Below, one piece after another: positions 1-6,100 of a stretch of 6,764 nucleotides of DNA. The stretch is from Chitinophaga pinensis (GTDB lineage Bacteria > Planctomycetota > Phycisphaerae > Phycisphaerales > SM1A02). The translations under genes were made by a program, and so were the position numbers. The DNA lies in assembly GCA_943329105.2 (NCBI GenBank), contig CALQCP020000129.1, positions 1-6,764 of the forward strand, in the 5' to 3' direction. Numbering within the stretch: position 1 is the stretch's first letter; each line of letters opens with the position of its first letter. Below the pieces are notes generated by a model. That model did no database searches. It was not told the origin of the DNA and worked only from the letters and a program-made list of their open reading frames with translations.

Positions 1-80
1 CGTGGGTGCCAACCGGACGAACAGTTTCGCCCGAGGCTAAGCGGAACCTTGTGGAGCGCAGCCGTCCGTGTCCGAGGGTC

Positions 81-161
81 CCGCGCGCAACGGAGGGGGC
101 GGTGGACGACTGCACTCACTCCCCGCGCGAAACGGCAGGGCGGTGGACGACTCAACTCACT
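81..161. repeat. Imperfect tandem duplication, ~41-bp unit, two copies
   Basis: Two adjacent near-copies lie at 81-120 and 123-161. Their longest shared block is GGGCGGTGGACGACT, identical over 15 bases at 97-111 and 138-152 (offset 41). It is preceded in both by a CCGCGCG…AACGG block and followed in both by CTCACT. The copies differ by a few substitutions and a one-base indel. The period is not a multiple of three, which argues against coding repeats. Two copies only, so this is a tandem duplication rather than an array. Confidence 0.8.
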
Positions 162-188
162 TCGAATACGCCACTATTCAGTCATAAT
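161..188 (+). promoter_or_regulatory. Weak sigma70-like promoter candidate upstream of typA
   Basis: CATAAT at 183-188 matches five of six bases of the TATAAT -10 consensus. It is preceded at a 16-base spacing by TTCGAA (161-166), which matches only three of six -35 bases. It sits in the most AT-rich part of the region and about 200 bases before the typA start, which would give a long 5' leader. The placement is suggestive only; no operator or riboswitch is visible with it. Confidence 0.25.
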
Positions 189-387
189 CCGCGTTTGTTG
201 CGTCACGCCACGGTGCAGTGTTCGAGTGATTTGGCAGCGCCTTAGCCATACCAACACAGTCCATGCAGCGGCCCGAACCGCCGATATGTGAGAATTCGGC
301 TTGGGTAGTGCGCATTGTTTCGGTACACTACGGGGCTCCCCGCGCTGCCCACGGATGTGGCTTCGCAATCACCAACGGACCCACCGC

Positions 388-2253
388 ATGCCGCTTCGCA
401 ATGTTGCCATCATCGCTCACGTTGACCACGGTAAGACCACGCTCGTGGACGCGCTCCTCAAGCAGGCCGGCACCTTTAAGGTCGGCGCTCCGGAGCAGGA
501 GTGCGTGATGGATTCCAACCCGCTTGAGCGCGAGCGCGGAATCACCATTCTGGCGAAGAACTGCGCCGTGAACTACGTCTTCGGAGCCGGCACCGGCGAC
601 CTTGAGGGACAAGAGTTCCGTATCAATATTCTTGACACACCCGGCCACGCCGACTTCGGTGGCGAGGTGGAACGTGTGTTGCGCATGGCTGATGGATGCC
701 TGCTGCTTGTCGATGCAGTCGAGGGTCCGATGCCGCAGACGCGGTTCGTCCTTGGCAAGGCGCTTGAACTTGGTCTGCGTCCGATCGTGGTGGTGAACAA
801 AGTGGATCGTCCCGATGGTCGACCATCGGCAGTCATTGACGAAGTGTTTGACCTCTTGGTGGATCTTGGCGCTGACGATGTTGCGCTGGACTTCCCGGTG
901 ATCTACGCGTCGGGTCGCGCTGGATGGGCGAACCGCGATATCAACGTCCGCGACAAGGGCGTGCACGACATGTTCCGCATGATCGCTGAGCACGTTCCGG
1001 CCCCGGCCGAGAATGTCGATGCTCCGCTTCAGGCGTTGGTCACCAGTCTGGTCTACAGCGAATATGTTGGTCGAATCGCCATCGGTCGCGTCTACAACGG
1101 CATCTTGAAGGCCGGCCAACAGGTGGCTGTCAGTAAGTCTGACGGCACTGTGAAGAAGGCCAAGGTCATGAAGGTGAATCGCTTTGAAGGCCTGGGCCGC
1201 CGCGAAGTTTCAGAGATTCGCGCAGGTGACCTATGTGCAATTGAAGGTATTCCCGATATTGAAATCGGCGACACCTTGATGGATATCGAGAATCAGATAC
1301 CGATGGCGCGCGTCAAGGTCGACGAGCCAACGCTGCACATGGTCTTCCGAATCAATGACGGCCCAATGGTGGGCAAAGAAGGCAAGTTTGTCACCAGCCG
1401 GCAGATCGCCGAACGGCTCGAGCGCGAGTTGCGCGGAAACGTTGCGCTGCGTGTTTCGCCTGGCGATGGCTCTGATGAATTCCGAGTCTCGGGACGCGGA
1501 CTGTTGCACTTGGGCGTGCTCTTGGAAAATATGCGCCGCGAAGGCTTTGAGCTAACTGTTGGTAAGCCAGAAGTCATTGAGCGCGAAATCGATGGCGTGC
1601 GCCATGAGCCGTATGAGCGCGTCAGCCTCGATACCGATACCGTCAGCATGGGCTCTGCACTGGAACTGTTGGGTCAACGTGGCGGCGAAATCCTCAAGGT
1701 TGATCAGCGCGGCGTTCGTATGCACATTGATGCAGACATTCCTGCGCGTGGTCTGATCGGTTTCCGTACCCGGCTTCTGAACGCCACTGCCGGCGAGGCA
1801 GTCATGCATCACTCCTTCCTTGGCTATCGCCCAGTCACCAGCGCGGTGCGCAAGCGCCAGTGCGGCGTGATGGTCGGCAACGATTCTGGTCCCGCCACCA
1901 CCTTTGCACTCTTGCAATTGTGCGAACGCGGAACGATGTTTGTCAGCCCCGGCGATCCGGTGTACGAAGGAATGCTGGTTGGCGAGAATGCGCGCGATAA
2001 TGACTTGGTAGTCAATGCCGTGCGCATGAAGCCGTTCTCCAACGTGCGCGAAGCAAACAAGGAAGCCACGCTGGTTCTGAAGTCGGCGCGTTCCATGAGC
2101 CTGGAAATGGCTCTTGAGTACATCGCCGAGGATGAACTGGTGGAGATCACGCCGATTGCAGTCCGCATGCGTAAGCGCATCTTGCGCGAAGCAGAACGGC
2201 GCCGTATGGAGCGCACTGCCCGCGACCGAGAGACCGCGCTGTCGGGTGACTGA
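388..2253 (+). CDS. typA: TypA/BipA, ribosome-associated translational GTPase
   Basis: Translational GTPase of the TypA/BipA family, which binds the 70S ribosome at the elongation-factor site and supports ribosome assembly and growth under cold or other stress. The 621-residue product has every G motif: G1 AHVDHGKT (10-17), G2 RGITI (50-54), G3 DTPGHAD (83-89) and G4 NKVDR (137-141). Domain 2 and EF-G-like domains follow, then the BipA-specific C-terminal part with VSGRGLLHLGVLLENMRREG, IPARGLIGFRTRLL and the terminal ELVEITP…RMRKR signature. Family length is about 605-615. The ATG at 388 is chosen because MPLRNVAIIAHVDHGKTT aligns with known TypA starts. In-frame TTG 301 and ATG 355 would add non-conserved residues. 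None of these starts has a good Shine-Dalgarno. A roughly 10-residue Gly-rich insertion (about 65-75) lies just before the G3 strand, relative to the E. coli protein. The stop overlaps the next gene's start. Confidence 0.97.
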   Translation: MPLRNVAIIAHVDHGKTTLVDALLKQAGTFKVGAPEQECVMDSNPLERERGITILAKNCAVNYVFGAGTGDLEGQEFRINILDTPGHADFGGEVERVLRMADGCLLLVDAVEGPMPQTRFVLGKALELGLRPIVVVNKVDRPDGRPSAVIDEVFDLLVDLGADDVALDFPVIYASGRAGWANRDINVRDKGVHDMFRMIAEHVPAPAENVDAPLQALVTSLVYSEYVGRIAIGRVYNGILKAGQQVAVSKSDGTVKKAKVMKVNRFEGLGRREVSEIRAGDLCAIEGIPDIEIGDTLMDIENQIPMARVKVDEPTLHMVFRINDGPMVGKEGKFVTSRQIAERLERELRGNVALRVSPGDGSDEFRVSGRGLLHLGVLLENMRREGFELTVGKPEVIEREIDGVRHEPYERVSLDTDTVSMGSALELLGQRGGEILKVDQRGVRMHIDADIPARGLIGFRTRLLNATAGEAVMHHSFLGYRPVTSAVRKRQCGVMVGNDSGPATTFALLQLCERGTMFVSPGDPVYEGMLVGENARDNDLVVNAVRMKPFSNVREANKEATLVLKSARSMSLEMALEYIAEDELVEITPIAVRMRKRILREAERRRMERTARDRETALSGD

Positions 2254-3944
2254 TGAACGCCAGCCACGCGGAACTACTGACTGATGCCGTCGAGGAGGCG
2301 TGTGCTGTCATTCCGCGCGCTGCACAAGCGGCGTGGATTGAAGATATCGCAGCTGGATACGAAGAAGTAAAGCGTACGGCAGAGTCCAAAGGCGTCGCGC
2401 GCCGCGCGGGCACTTGGTACACGCCGTCCGACACGGTCACGCGGTTACTTGATGCGGCTATGACGCCGCGCCCAACAAAGGCATTCAGTGCATGTGACCC
2501 CGCGTGCGGAACCGGCAACTTTCTTGTGGCGATCGCTGATCGACTCAAAGCGAATGGCTGGACCGGTGCGCGCATTGCTGTAGCGGTGCACGGCATGGAC
2601 CTTGATCCGTTTGCGGCGGCCGTCACGCGTGTGCGATTGCGACTGCGCGTCGGTGGCGCGGCTGCATTGTGGCGCTCATCCATTCGTTGTGGCGACGCGT
2701 TGGTGGAAGGCGCATGGGCAGGATGCGAATACTCGCTTGTTGCTGGGAATCCACCATTTCTTAGCCAGCTTGGCAAGAAGTCGGTGCGTTCGCGCGCAGA
2801 ACAAGAAGCGTTACTCAAGCGATTCGATGGTCATGTTGCGGGGTATGCCGATACCGCTTCTGCATTTCTATTGCTTGGCACGGAACTTGCTCCGCGCGGC
2901 ACCGTGGCCTTGCTGCAACCCATGTCAACGCTTTCGGCCGCGGATGCACTGCCCATCCGCATGGCATGCGAAGCACGTATGAAGTTGGCCGCCGTCATCA
3001 TGTTGCCAGACAACACCTTTGGCGCGGCCGTGCGAACGTGCATTCCCATGTTGACGCGGCGTGCACCGGCATCGCTACGCATTAGTAATGCCGACGGACG
3101 CCTGCACCGCATTGCTCGCCAGCGCTGCTCGGGCGGCGCATGGGGTGCAGCGCTTGCCGCTGCGCGTGGAGTTCCCGATCCCCACGCATCACGCACTGCT
3201 GGAACACTTGATGATTGGATGCGATCAACGGCAGACTTCCGTCAGCACTACTACGGTCTGCGCGGTCATGTTCATGCCTCCGAAGGCGCGGCTCCTTCGC
3301 CACAAGCTCCGGCCCTCGTCACTGTGGGCGCGATCGGCGCAGCTCGCCTCGACTGGGGAGCCCGGCCGGTGCGCATCCACGGACAGACGTTCTACGGGCC
3401 GATCATTCGCACGGATGAATTGCTGGACGATGCCGTGCTCGGTCCGTGGGTAGTTGCGCGCCGGGGACCCAAAATTCTGGTGGCGACGCAGACGCGAGCG
3501 ATTGAAGCATGGGTGGATGAGAAGGGCATTGCCATGCCATCAACCCCAGCCATTACCGTGACGCCCAAGCGCGCCGCCGATCTGTGGAAGGTGGCAGCGG
3601 CCTTGTTGGCGCCAGCCACCGCGGCCGAAGCATGGTGGCGGCACGCGGGTGCGGGGATGTCGGCGCAGGCGATTCGGGTTTCGGCATCGCAATTGCGGGC
3701 ACTGCCAGCTCCTGGCAACCACGCAGCGTGGGGCCGCGCCGCTCGTGCACTGGCTGCGTGGCAGCGATTGGGAACGATTGCCGCGCGCGATGAATTTGCC
3801 GGACTCATGTGTGACGCCTACGGGGTTCCGGCGGGCGCGGCGCGCGAGCGGCTCTTGGAATGGTGGCGTGTGGCAGTGACTGATGCGCGTGACGGCGAGG
3901 CTTCGGCGTCGGTCCGGGCGCCCGTCCGTGGCCGTGTCCGATGA
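2253..3944 (+). CDS. N6-adenine DNA methyltransferase (Eco57I/type IIG-like), apparently solitary
   Basis: A SAM-dependent DNA adenine-N6 methyltransferase of the gamma type, 563 residues. Motifs run in order: motif X-like WYTPSD (55-60), motif I DPACGTGNF (82-90) for SAM binding, acidic motif II GMDLDP (114-119), motif III GDAL (147-150) and catalytic motif IV NPPF (166-169). Strands ending in LLQPMSTL (219-226) and a FGAAVRTCIPMLTR segment (256-269) follow, typical of the family. The C-terminal half (about 370-490), with GPKILVATQTR and AIRVSASQLRALPAP, resembles the target-recognition part of Eco57I/type IIG enzymes; the target sequence cannot be read from it. The N-terminus has only about 50 residues before the fold and no PD-(D/E)xK nuclease motif, and no restriction or specificity gene is beside it. 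The ATG shares its A with the TGA of typA (TGATG), and there is no clear Shine-Dalgarno, which points to termination-reinitiation coupling. RNA or protein methylation is a less likely alternative. Confidence 0.88.
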   Translation: MNASHAELLTDAVEEACAVIPRAAQAAWIEDIAAGYEEVKRTAESKGVARRAGTWYTPSDTVTRLLDAAMTPRPTKAFSACDPACGTGNFLVAIADRLKANGWTGARIAVAVHGMDLDPFAAAVTRVRLRLRVGGAAALWRSSIRCGDALVEGAWAGCEYSLVAGNPPFLSQLGKKSVRSRAEQEALLKRFDGHVAGYADTASAFLLLGTELAPRGTVALLQPMSTLSAADALPIRMACEARMKLAAVIMLPDNTFGAAVRTCIPMLTRRAPASLRISNADGRLHRIARQRCSGGAWGAALAAARGVPDPHASRTAGTLDDWMRSTADFRQHYYGLRGHVHASEGAAPSPQAPALVTVGAIGAARLDWGARPVRIHGQTFYGPIIRTDELLDDAVLGPWVVARRGPKILVATQTRAIEAWVDEKGIAMPSTPAITVTPKRAADLWKVAAALLAPATAAEAWWRHAGAGMSAQAIRVSASQLRALPAPGNHAAWGRAARALAAWQRLGTIAARDEFAGLMCDAYGVPAGAARERLLEWWRVAVTDARDGEASASVRAPVRGRVR

Positions 3945-4139
3945 TGCAACGTCCGTTTGCAAACATGTTCTGTTAAACTCAACATCCGCGTGAGTTCAGG
4001 TTCTGGCGTGACTGTGAAGGCGCGGATGGCTGCGCAGCGGGTTCGCGTTAGTCTGTGAGGCGCGTCGATGGATCGACCAGTGTGACCAAACGGTCCGCAG
4101 CATTGCGCAGCGGGCCTCCAAGGAATGAGTGCAGGCAGG
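3945..4139 (+). promoter_or_regulatory. Intergenic/leader region of lysC with GTT/AAC dyads and promoter-like patch
   Basis: No gene is seen here. The AT-rich patch at 3955-3985 contains the perfect palindrome GTTTGCAAAC (3955-3964), the overlapping palindrome AACATGTT (3962-3969) and GTTAAAC (3972-3978). TTGCAA (3957-3962) resembles a -35 and TAAACT (3974-3979) a -10, but they are only 11 bases apart, so they cannot serve as one standard promoter. Downstream, GTCGAtggaTCGAC (4064-4077) and GACCaaacGGTC (4084-4095) can form small hairpins. An 11-bp direct repeat TGCGCAGCGGG lies at 4031-4041 and 4104-4114. The length would suit a leader regulating lysC, but I see no conserved lysine-riboswitch core. 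Confidence 0.4.
4031..4114. repeat. 11-bp direct repeat pair TGCGCAGCGGG in the lysC leader
   Basis: TGCGCAGCGGG occurs identically at 4031-4041 and 4104-4114, 73 bases apart. The first copy is part of the palindrome CTGCGCAG. The two copies bracket the small hairpins at 4064-4095 and the second ends 25 bases before the chosen lysC start. Chance recurrence of a GC-rich 11-mer in 195 bases is unlikely but possible. Confidence 0.7.
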
Positions 4140-5411
4140 ATGCCAACGATCGTCCAAAAATTCGGTGGAACCAGCGTTGCAGATCCGGCACGGATCATGC
4201 GCTGTGCTGCACGCATTGTTGAAGCTCGCAATGCCGGCAACCGCGTCGTGGTGGTGGTCAGTGCCATGGGCCACACCACGGACCAGTTGATCGGCCTTGC
4301 GGAGCAAATCTCCGGCACGCCCAGTCCGCGCGAGATGGATATGTTGATGGCTACTGGCGAACAGATCTCTGTGGCGCTCATGGCCATGGCGCTGCACACG
4401 CTCGGTTGTGATGCGGTGAGTCTCACTGGAGCGCAGGCGGGCATTGATACTGACGACGCGCATCGCAAGGCACGGATTTCGCAGATTGATCGCAAGCAAC
4501 TGCAACGCATTCTTGACTCTGGCGCAGTGCCGGTTGTCTGTGGATTCCAAGGGATTTCACCCAACGGTGACATCACCACGCTTGGCCGTGGTGGCAGCGA
4601 CACCACCGCGGTTGCGCTTGCAGCGGCTCTTGATGTTGCAGCGGATGGAGGTATCTGCGAGATATTCACGGATGTTGACGGCGTCTATACCGCTGATCCA
4701 CGGTTGGTACCCAACGCCAGCAAGTTGCGACACATCAGTTATGAAGAGATGCTGGAACTAGCGTCCATGGGTGCCGCGGTCATGCACCCGCGCGCCGTGT
4801 TGTTTGGCGAAAAGTTCAGCGTTCCGATTCATGTTCGTCATAGCCAGAAGCCGGATTTGGGCACGCTGATTGTGCCCGAGGAGCAGATCATGGAAGACAT
4901 TGTTGTTGTTGGTTGCGCACTCAAGCAAGACCTTGGGCGCATCAGTCTCAAGGCGTTGCCGCGAACCCCGGGCATTCAGGCGCAGATCTTTGAACCGATC
5001 TCTACAGCGAACATCAGCGTGGACGACATCGTGCAAACGGAGTTTGGCGACACCACAACCATTGCATTCACCGTGGAGCATGGGGACATTGCGGACGTGA
5101 AGTCCATCTGCCAAGCGCTGATCGGGCAGTTGGGGCGTGGGGATATTGACGTCGAGGTGGGCCTGGCCAAGATCAGCGCGGTTGGGACCGGCATGAAGAG
5201 TCACTCCGGAGTGGCCAGTCGGATGTTCCGAGCACTTGGTGAGGCAGGGATTGCCATTCACAACATCACCACCAGCGAGATCAAGATCAGCTGCATCGTT
5301 GATCGCCAGCACGGGGAGCGCGGGCTGCAGCTGGTGCATGACTCGTTCGGGCTGTCGACGGGCGACAGCGCCAGTTCATCCATGCAGTCGACCGGACGGG
5401 GTCGGCGGTGA
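4140..5411 (+). CDS. lysC: Aspartate kinase (aspartokinase), two-ACT-domain type
   Basis: Cytosolic enzyme that phosphorylates L-aspartate with ATP to 4-phospho-L-aspartate, the first step toward lysine/diaminopimelate, threonine and methionine. The 423 residues match the usual single-function length of about 400-425. The kinase domain shows KFGGTS (7-12), VVSAMGHTTDQL, EMDMLMATGEQIS, GRGGSDTTA (149-157) and FTDVDGVYTADPR (176-188), then MGAAVMHPRAV. Two ACT domains follow from about residue 251 (ISLKALPRTPGIQAQIF and ISAVGTGMKSHSGVASRMF), the usual seat of feedback inhibition by lysine and/or threonine. The ATG at 4140 gives MPTIVQKFGG, matching family starts. The in-frame ATG at 4125 would add five residues; AAGGA (4120-4124) abuts it and is 15 bases from 4140, so spacing suits neither perfectly. 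No asd or dapA gene is adjacent. The C-terminal tail is Ser/Arg-rich and unconserved. Confidence 0.97.
   Translation: MPTIVQKFGGTSVADPARIMRCAARIVEARNAGNRVVVVVSAMGHTTDQLIGLAEQISGTPSPREMDMLMATGEQISVALMAMALHTLGCDAVSLTGAQAGIDTDDAHRKARISQIDRKQLQRILDSGAVPVVCGFQGISPNGDITTLGRGGSDTTAVALAAALDVAADGGICEIFTDVDGVYTADPRLVPNASKLRHISYEEMLELASMGAAVMHPRAVLFGEKFSVPIHVRHSQKPDLGTLIVPEEQIMEDIVVVGCALKQDLGRISLKALPRTPGIQAQIFEPISTANISVDDIVQTEFGDTTTIAFTVEHGDIADVKSICQALIGQLGRGDIDVEVGLAKISAVGTGMKSHSGVASRMFRALGEAGIAIHNITTSEIKISCIVDRQHGERGLQLVHDSFGLSTGDSASSSMQSTGRGRR
4878..4892 (+). promoter_or_regulatory. Internal ribosome binding site and start for a LysC beta subunit
   Basis: GAGGAG (4878-4883) is followed after six bases by an in-frame ATG at 4890, codon 251 of lysC. 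Translation from here would yield 173 residues (MEDIVVVGCALK…) containing just the two ACT domains. Bacillus subtilis and Corynebacterium glutamicum make exactly such a separate beta subunit from an internal start, forming alpha2beta2 aspartokinase. This Shine-Dalgarno is better spaced than that of the full-length start. It may also be fortuitous, since GAGGAG encodes Glu-Glu in a linker. Confidence 0.5.
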
Positions 5412-5589
5412 CGGGTTCGCGGGCGGTCGAAAGCCCGGTCAGCCAAACCCGGTCTCAGAGGCGCCGAAACCCTGAAAGCCCGGAGGGGACCCCCCTCGCC
5501 GCTTCCTGGGATATAGAATTTAACGTAACAGCCATTATGGGACCTTGTCGACAAAGCGAGAAACGGCTCCCCCGGAGTTTGGCCAGACC
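5412..5589 (+). promoter_or_regulatory. Spacer with hairpins after lysC and an AT-rich promoter-like patch before the Fur-family gene
   Basis: The first half is GC-rich and folded. CGGGC/GCCCG (5420-5424 with 5433-5437, 8-base loop) lies inside CGGGTT/AACCCG (5412-5417 with 5446-5451), and a compact GAGGGG-acc-CCCCTC hairpin is at 5483-5497. None is followed by a T-tract, so intrinsic termination after lysC is uncertain. GAAAGCCCGG is repeated at 5429-5438 and 5474-5483. The second half has an abrupt AT-rich stretch (5511-5538) with TAGAAT (5514-5519, five of six -10 bases) and CATTAT (5533-5538), but no recognisable -35. Confidence 0.4.
5483..5497 (+). terminator. Possible lysC terminator hairpin, no T-tract
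   Basis: A perfect six-base-pair GC-rich stem GAGGGG/CCCCTC with a three-base ACC loop, about 70 bases after the lysC stop. It lacks the downstream T run of a standard intrinsic terminator, so it could instead be an mRNA 3'-end stabiliser or a chance dyad. Confidence 0.25.
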
Positions 5590-6069
5590 ATGACTGCTCG
5601 GAAACCAACCCCAACCACGCCATCGGCCGGTCGCATTGTTGCTCCGCCGTGCGCGCAGTTCCGCCGTCACCTCCGCGGCGTTGGACTGAAATACACCACC
5701 GAGCGCGCCGACATCCTGGATGCTGCCAGTGGCTTTGAGCAACCCTTCGATGCCGAGGCGCTCATGTCTGTTCTTGATCGCCGCGCTCGCACCGTTTCCA
5801 AAGCCACCGCATACCGAACCCTGAAGTTGCTGGTTGACGCTGGCATCTTGGCTGAGCGCTTGCATGCCCGTGACTCGGTTCGTTATGAATTTGCGCCTGG
5901 TGACCATAACGGCCAGTCGGCGCTGGCCACCCAGATTGAAATTCGTCATCCGGACGGAACCCGTACGGTGACCTCGGATCCCCGGATCGATGCGCTGGTG
6001 TTGGAACTGTGCCAGACCGCGGGCGTCAATGCCCGCAAGCGCACGTTGCTCATTGACTGCGGTCCTTGA
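5590..6069 (+). CDS. Fur-family winged-helix regulator lacking canonical metal sites
   Basis: A 159-residue protein of the ferric-uptake-regulator superfamily, presumably a cytoplasmic DNA-binding repressor. The N-terminal winged helix is clear: GLKYTTERADILDAA (32-46) corresponds to the Fur GLKVTLPRLKIL helix, and SKATAYRTLKLLVDAGI (70-86) is the recognition-helix block. SVRYEF (96-101) matches the SVFEL strand. The dimerisation half is degenerate: the usual HHHDHLIC and CxxCG elements are replaced by GDHNGQSAL (104-112) and RHPDG (119-123). One His (106) and the strand Glu (100) remain, but no cysteine pair. Metal-dependent iron, zinc or peroxide sensing therefore cannot be assumed. The ATG at 5590 is preferred, with GGAG at 5574-5577 rather far upstream; a TTG at 5545 would extend it by 15 residues. 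It stands alone, convergent with tsaE, and is 178 bases after lysC. Confidence 0.85.
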   Translation: MTARKPTPTTPSAGRIVAPPCAQFRRHLRGVGLKYTTERADILDAASGFEQPFDAEALMSVLDRRARTVSKATAYRTLKLLVDAGILAERLHARDSVRYEFAPGDHNGQSALATQIEIRHPDGTRTVTSDPRIDALVLELCQTAGVNARKRTLLIDCGP

Positions 6070-6100
6070 GAAACCCCATCCCGGCGTCTTGCGCAACACA
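6070..6100. other. Short convergent gap between the Fur-family gene and tsaE
   Basis: Thirty-one bases separate the two converging stop codons. I see no hairpin or T-tract here, so transcription from either side may read into the opposite gene. Confidence 0.5.

Larger units (their letters stand above)
1..387. other. Leader/intergenic region upstream of typA, no convincing gene
   Basis: About 390 bases with no coding region I can support. Frames here are open for up to about 80-95 codons, but their products are Arg/Cys/Trp-rich, without recognisable motifs and without a good ribosome binding site, so I treat them as chance. One frame running in from the left edge ends at a TAA at 38-40 (…NSFARG) and could be the tail of an upstream gene, but 12 residues are too few to identify. 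The region contains an imperfect tandem repeat (81-161), an AT-richer promoter-like patch (161-188) and a small duplication around the typA start. No tRNA, rRNA or riboswitch fold was recognised. Confidence 0.6.

Noticed and set aside
1..291. Open frames of about 80-95 codons covering the left end
   Set aside because: Their products are low-complexity Arg/Cys/Trp-rich, overlap each other, run across the tandem repeat and lack recognisable motifs or a ribosome binding site.
301..387. N-terminal extension of TypA from TTG 301 or ATG 355
   Set aside because: The extra residues (MGSAHCFGTL…) have no counterpart in the TypA family, while the ATG at 388 matches the conserved start of the G domain.
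328..1119. 263-codon - strand open frame opposite typA
   Set aside because: It lies inside a strongly conserved gene and has no family-like motifs; long antisense frames are common in GC-rich DNA.
2253..3944. BREX PglX or a complete type IIG restriction-methyltransferase
   Set aside because: PglX is about twice this length, and the N-terminus lacks room and motifs for a nuclease domain; no other BREX or restriction genes are present.
3961..3970. LexA/SOS box upstream of lysC (AAAC-AT-GTTC)
   Set aside because: The GAAC-N4-GTTC type of site needs four bases between half-sites; here there are two and the first half is AAAC.
3980..4139. Lysine riboswitch in the lysC leader
   Set aside because: The space would barely fit, and I could not find the conserved core or the five-helix arrangement; only short local hairpins are visible.
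3818..4669. 283-codon - strand open frame across the lysC upstream region
   Set aside because: It overlaps the ends of two confident genes and the intergenic gap; its product is rich in Ser, Arg and Ala without motifs.
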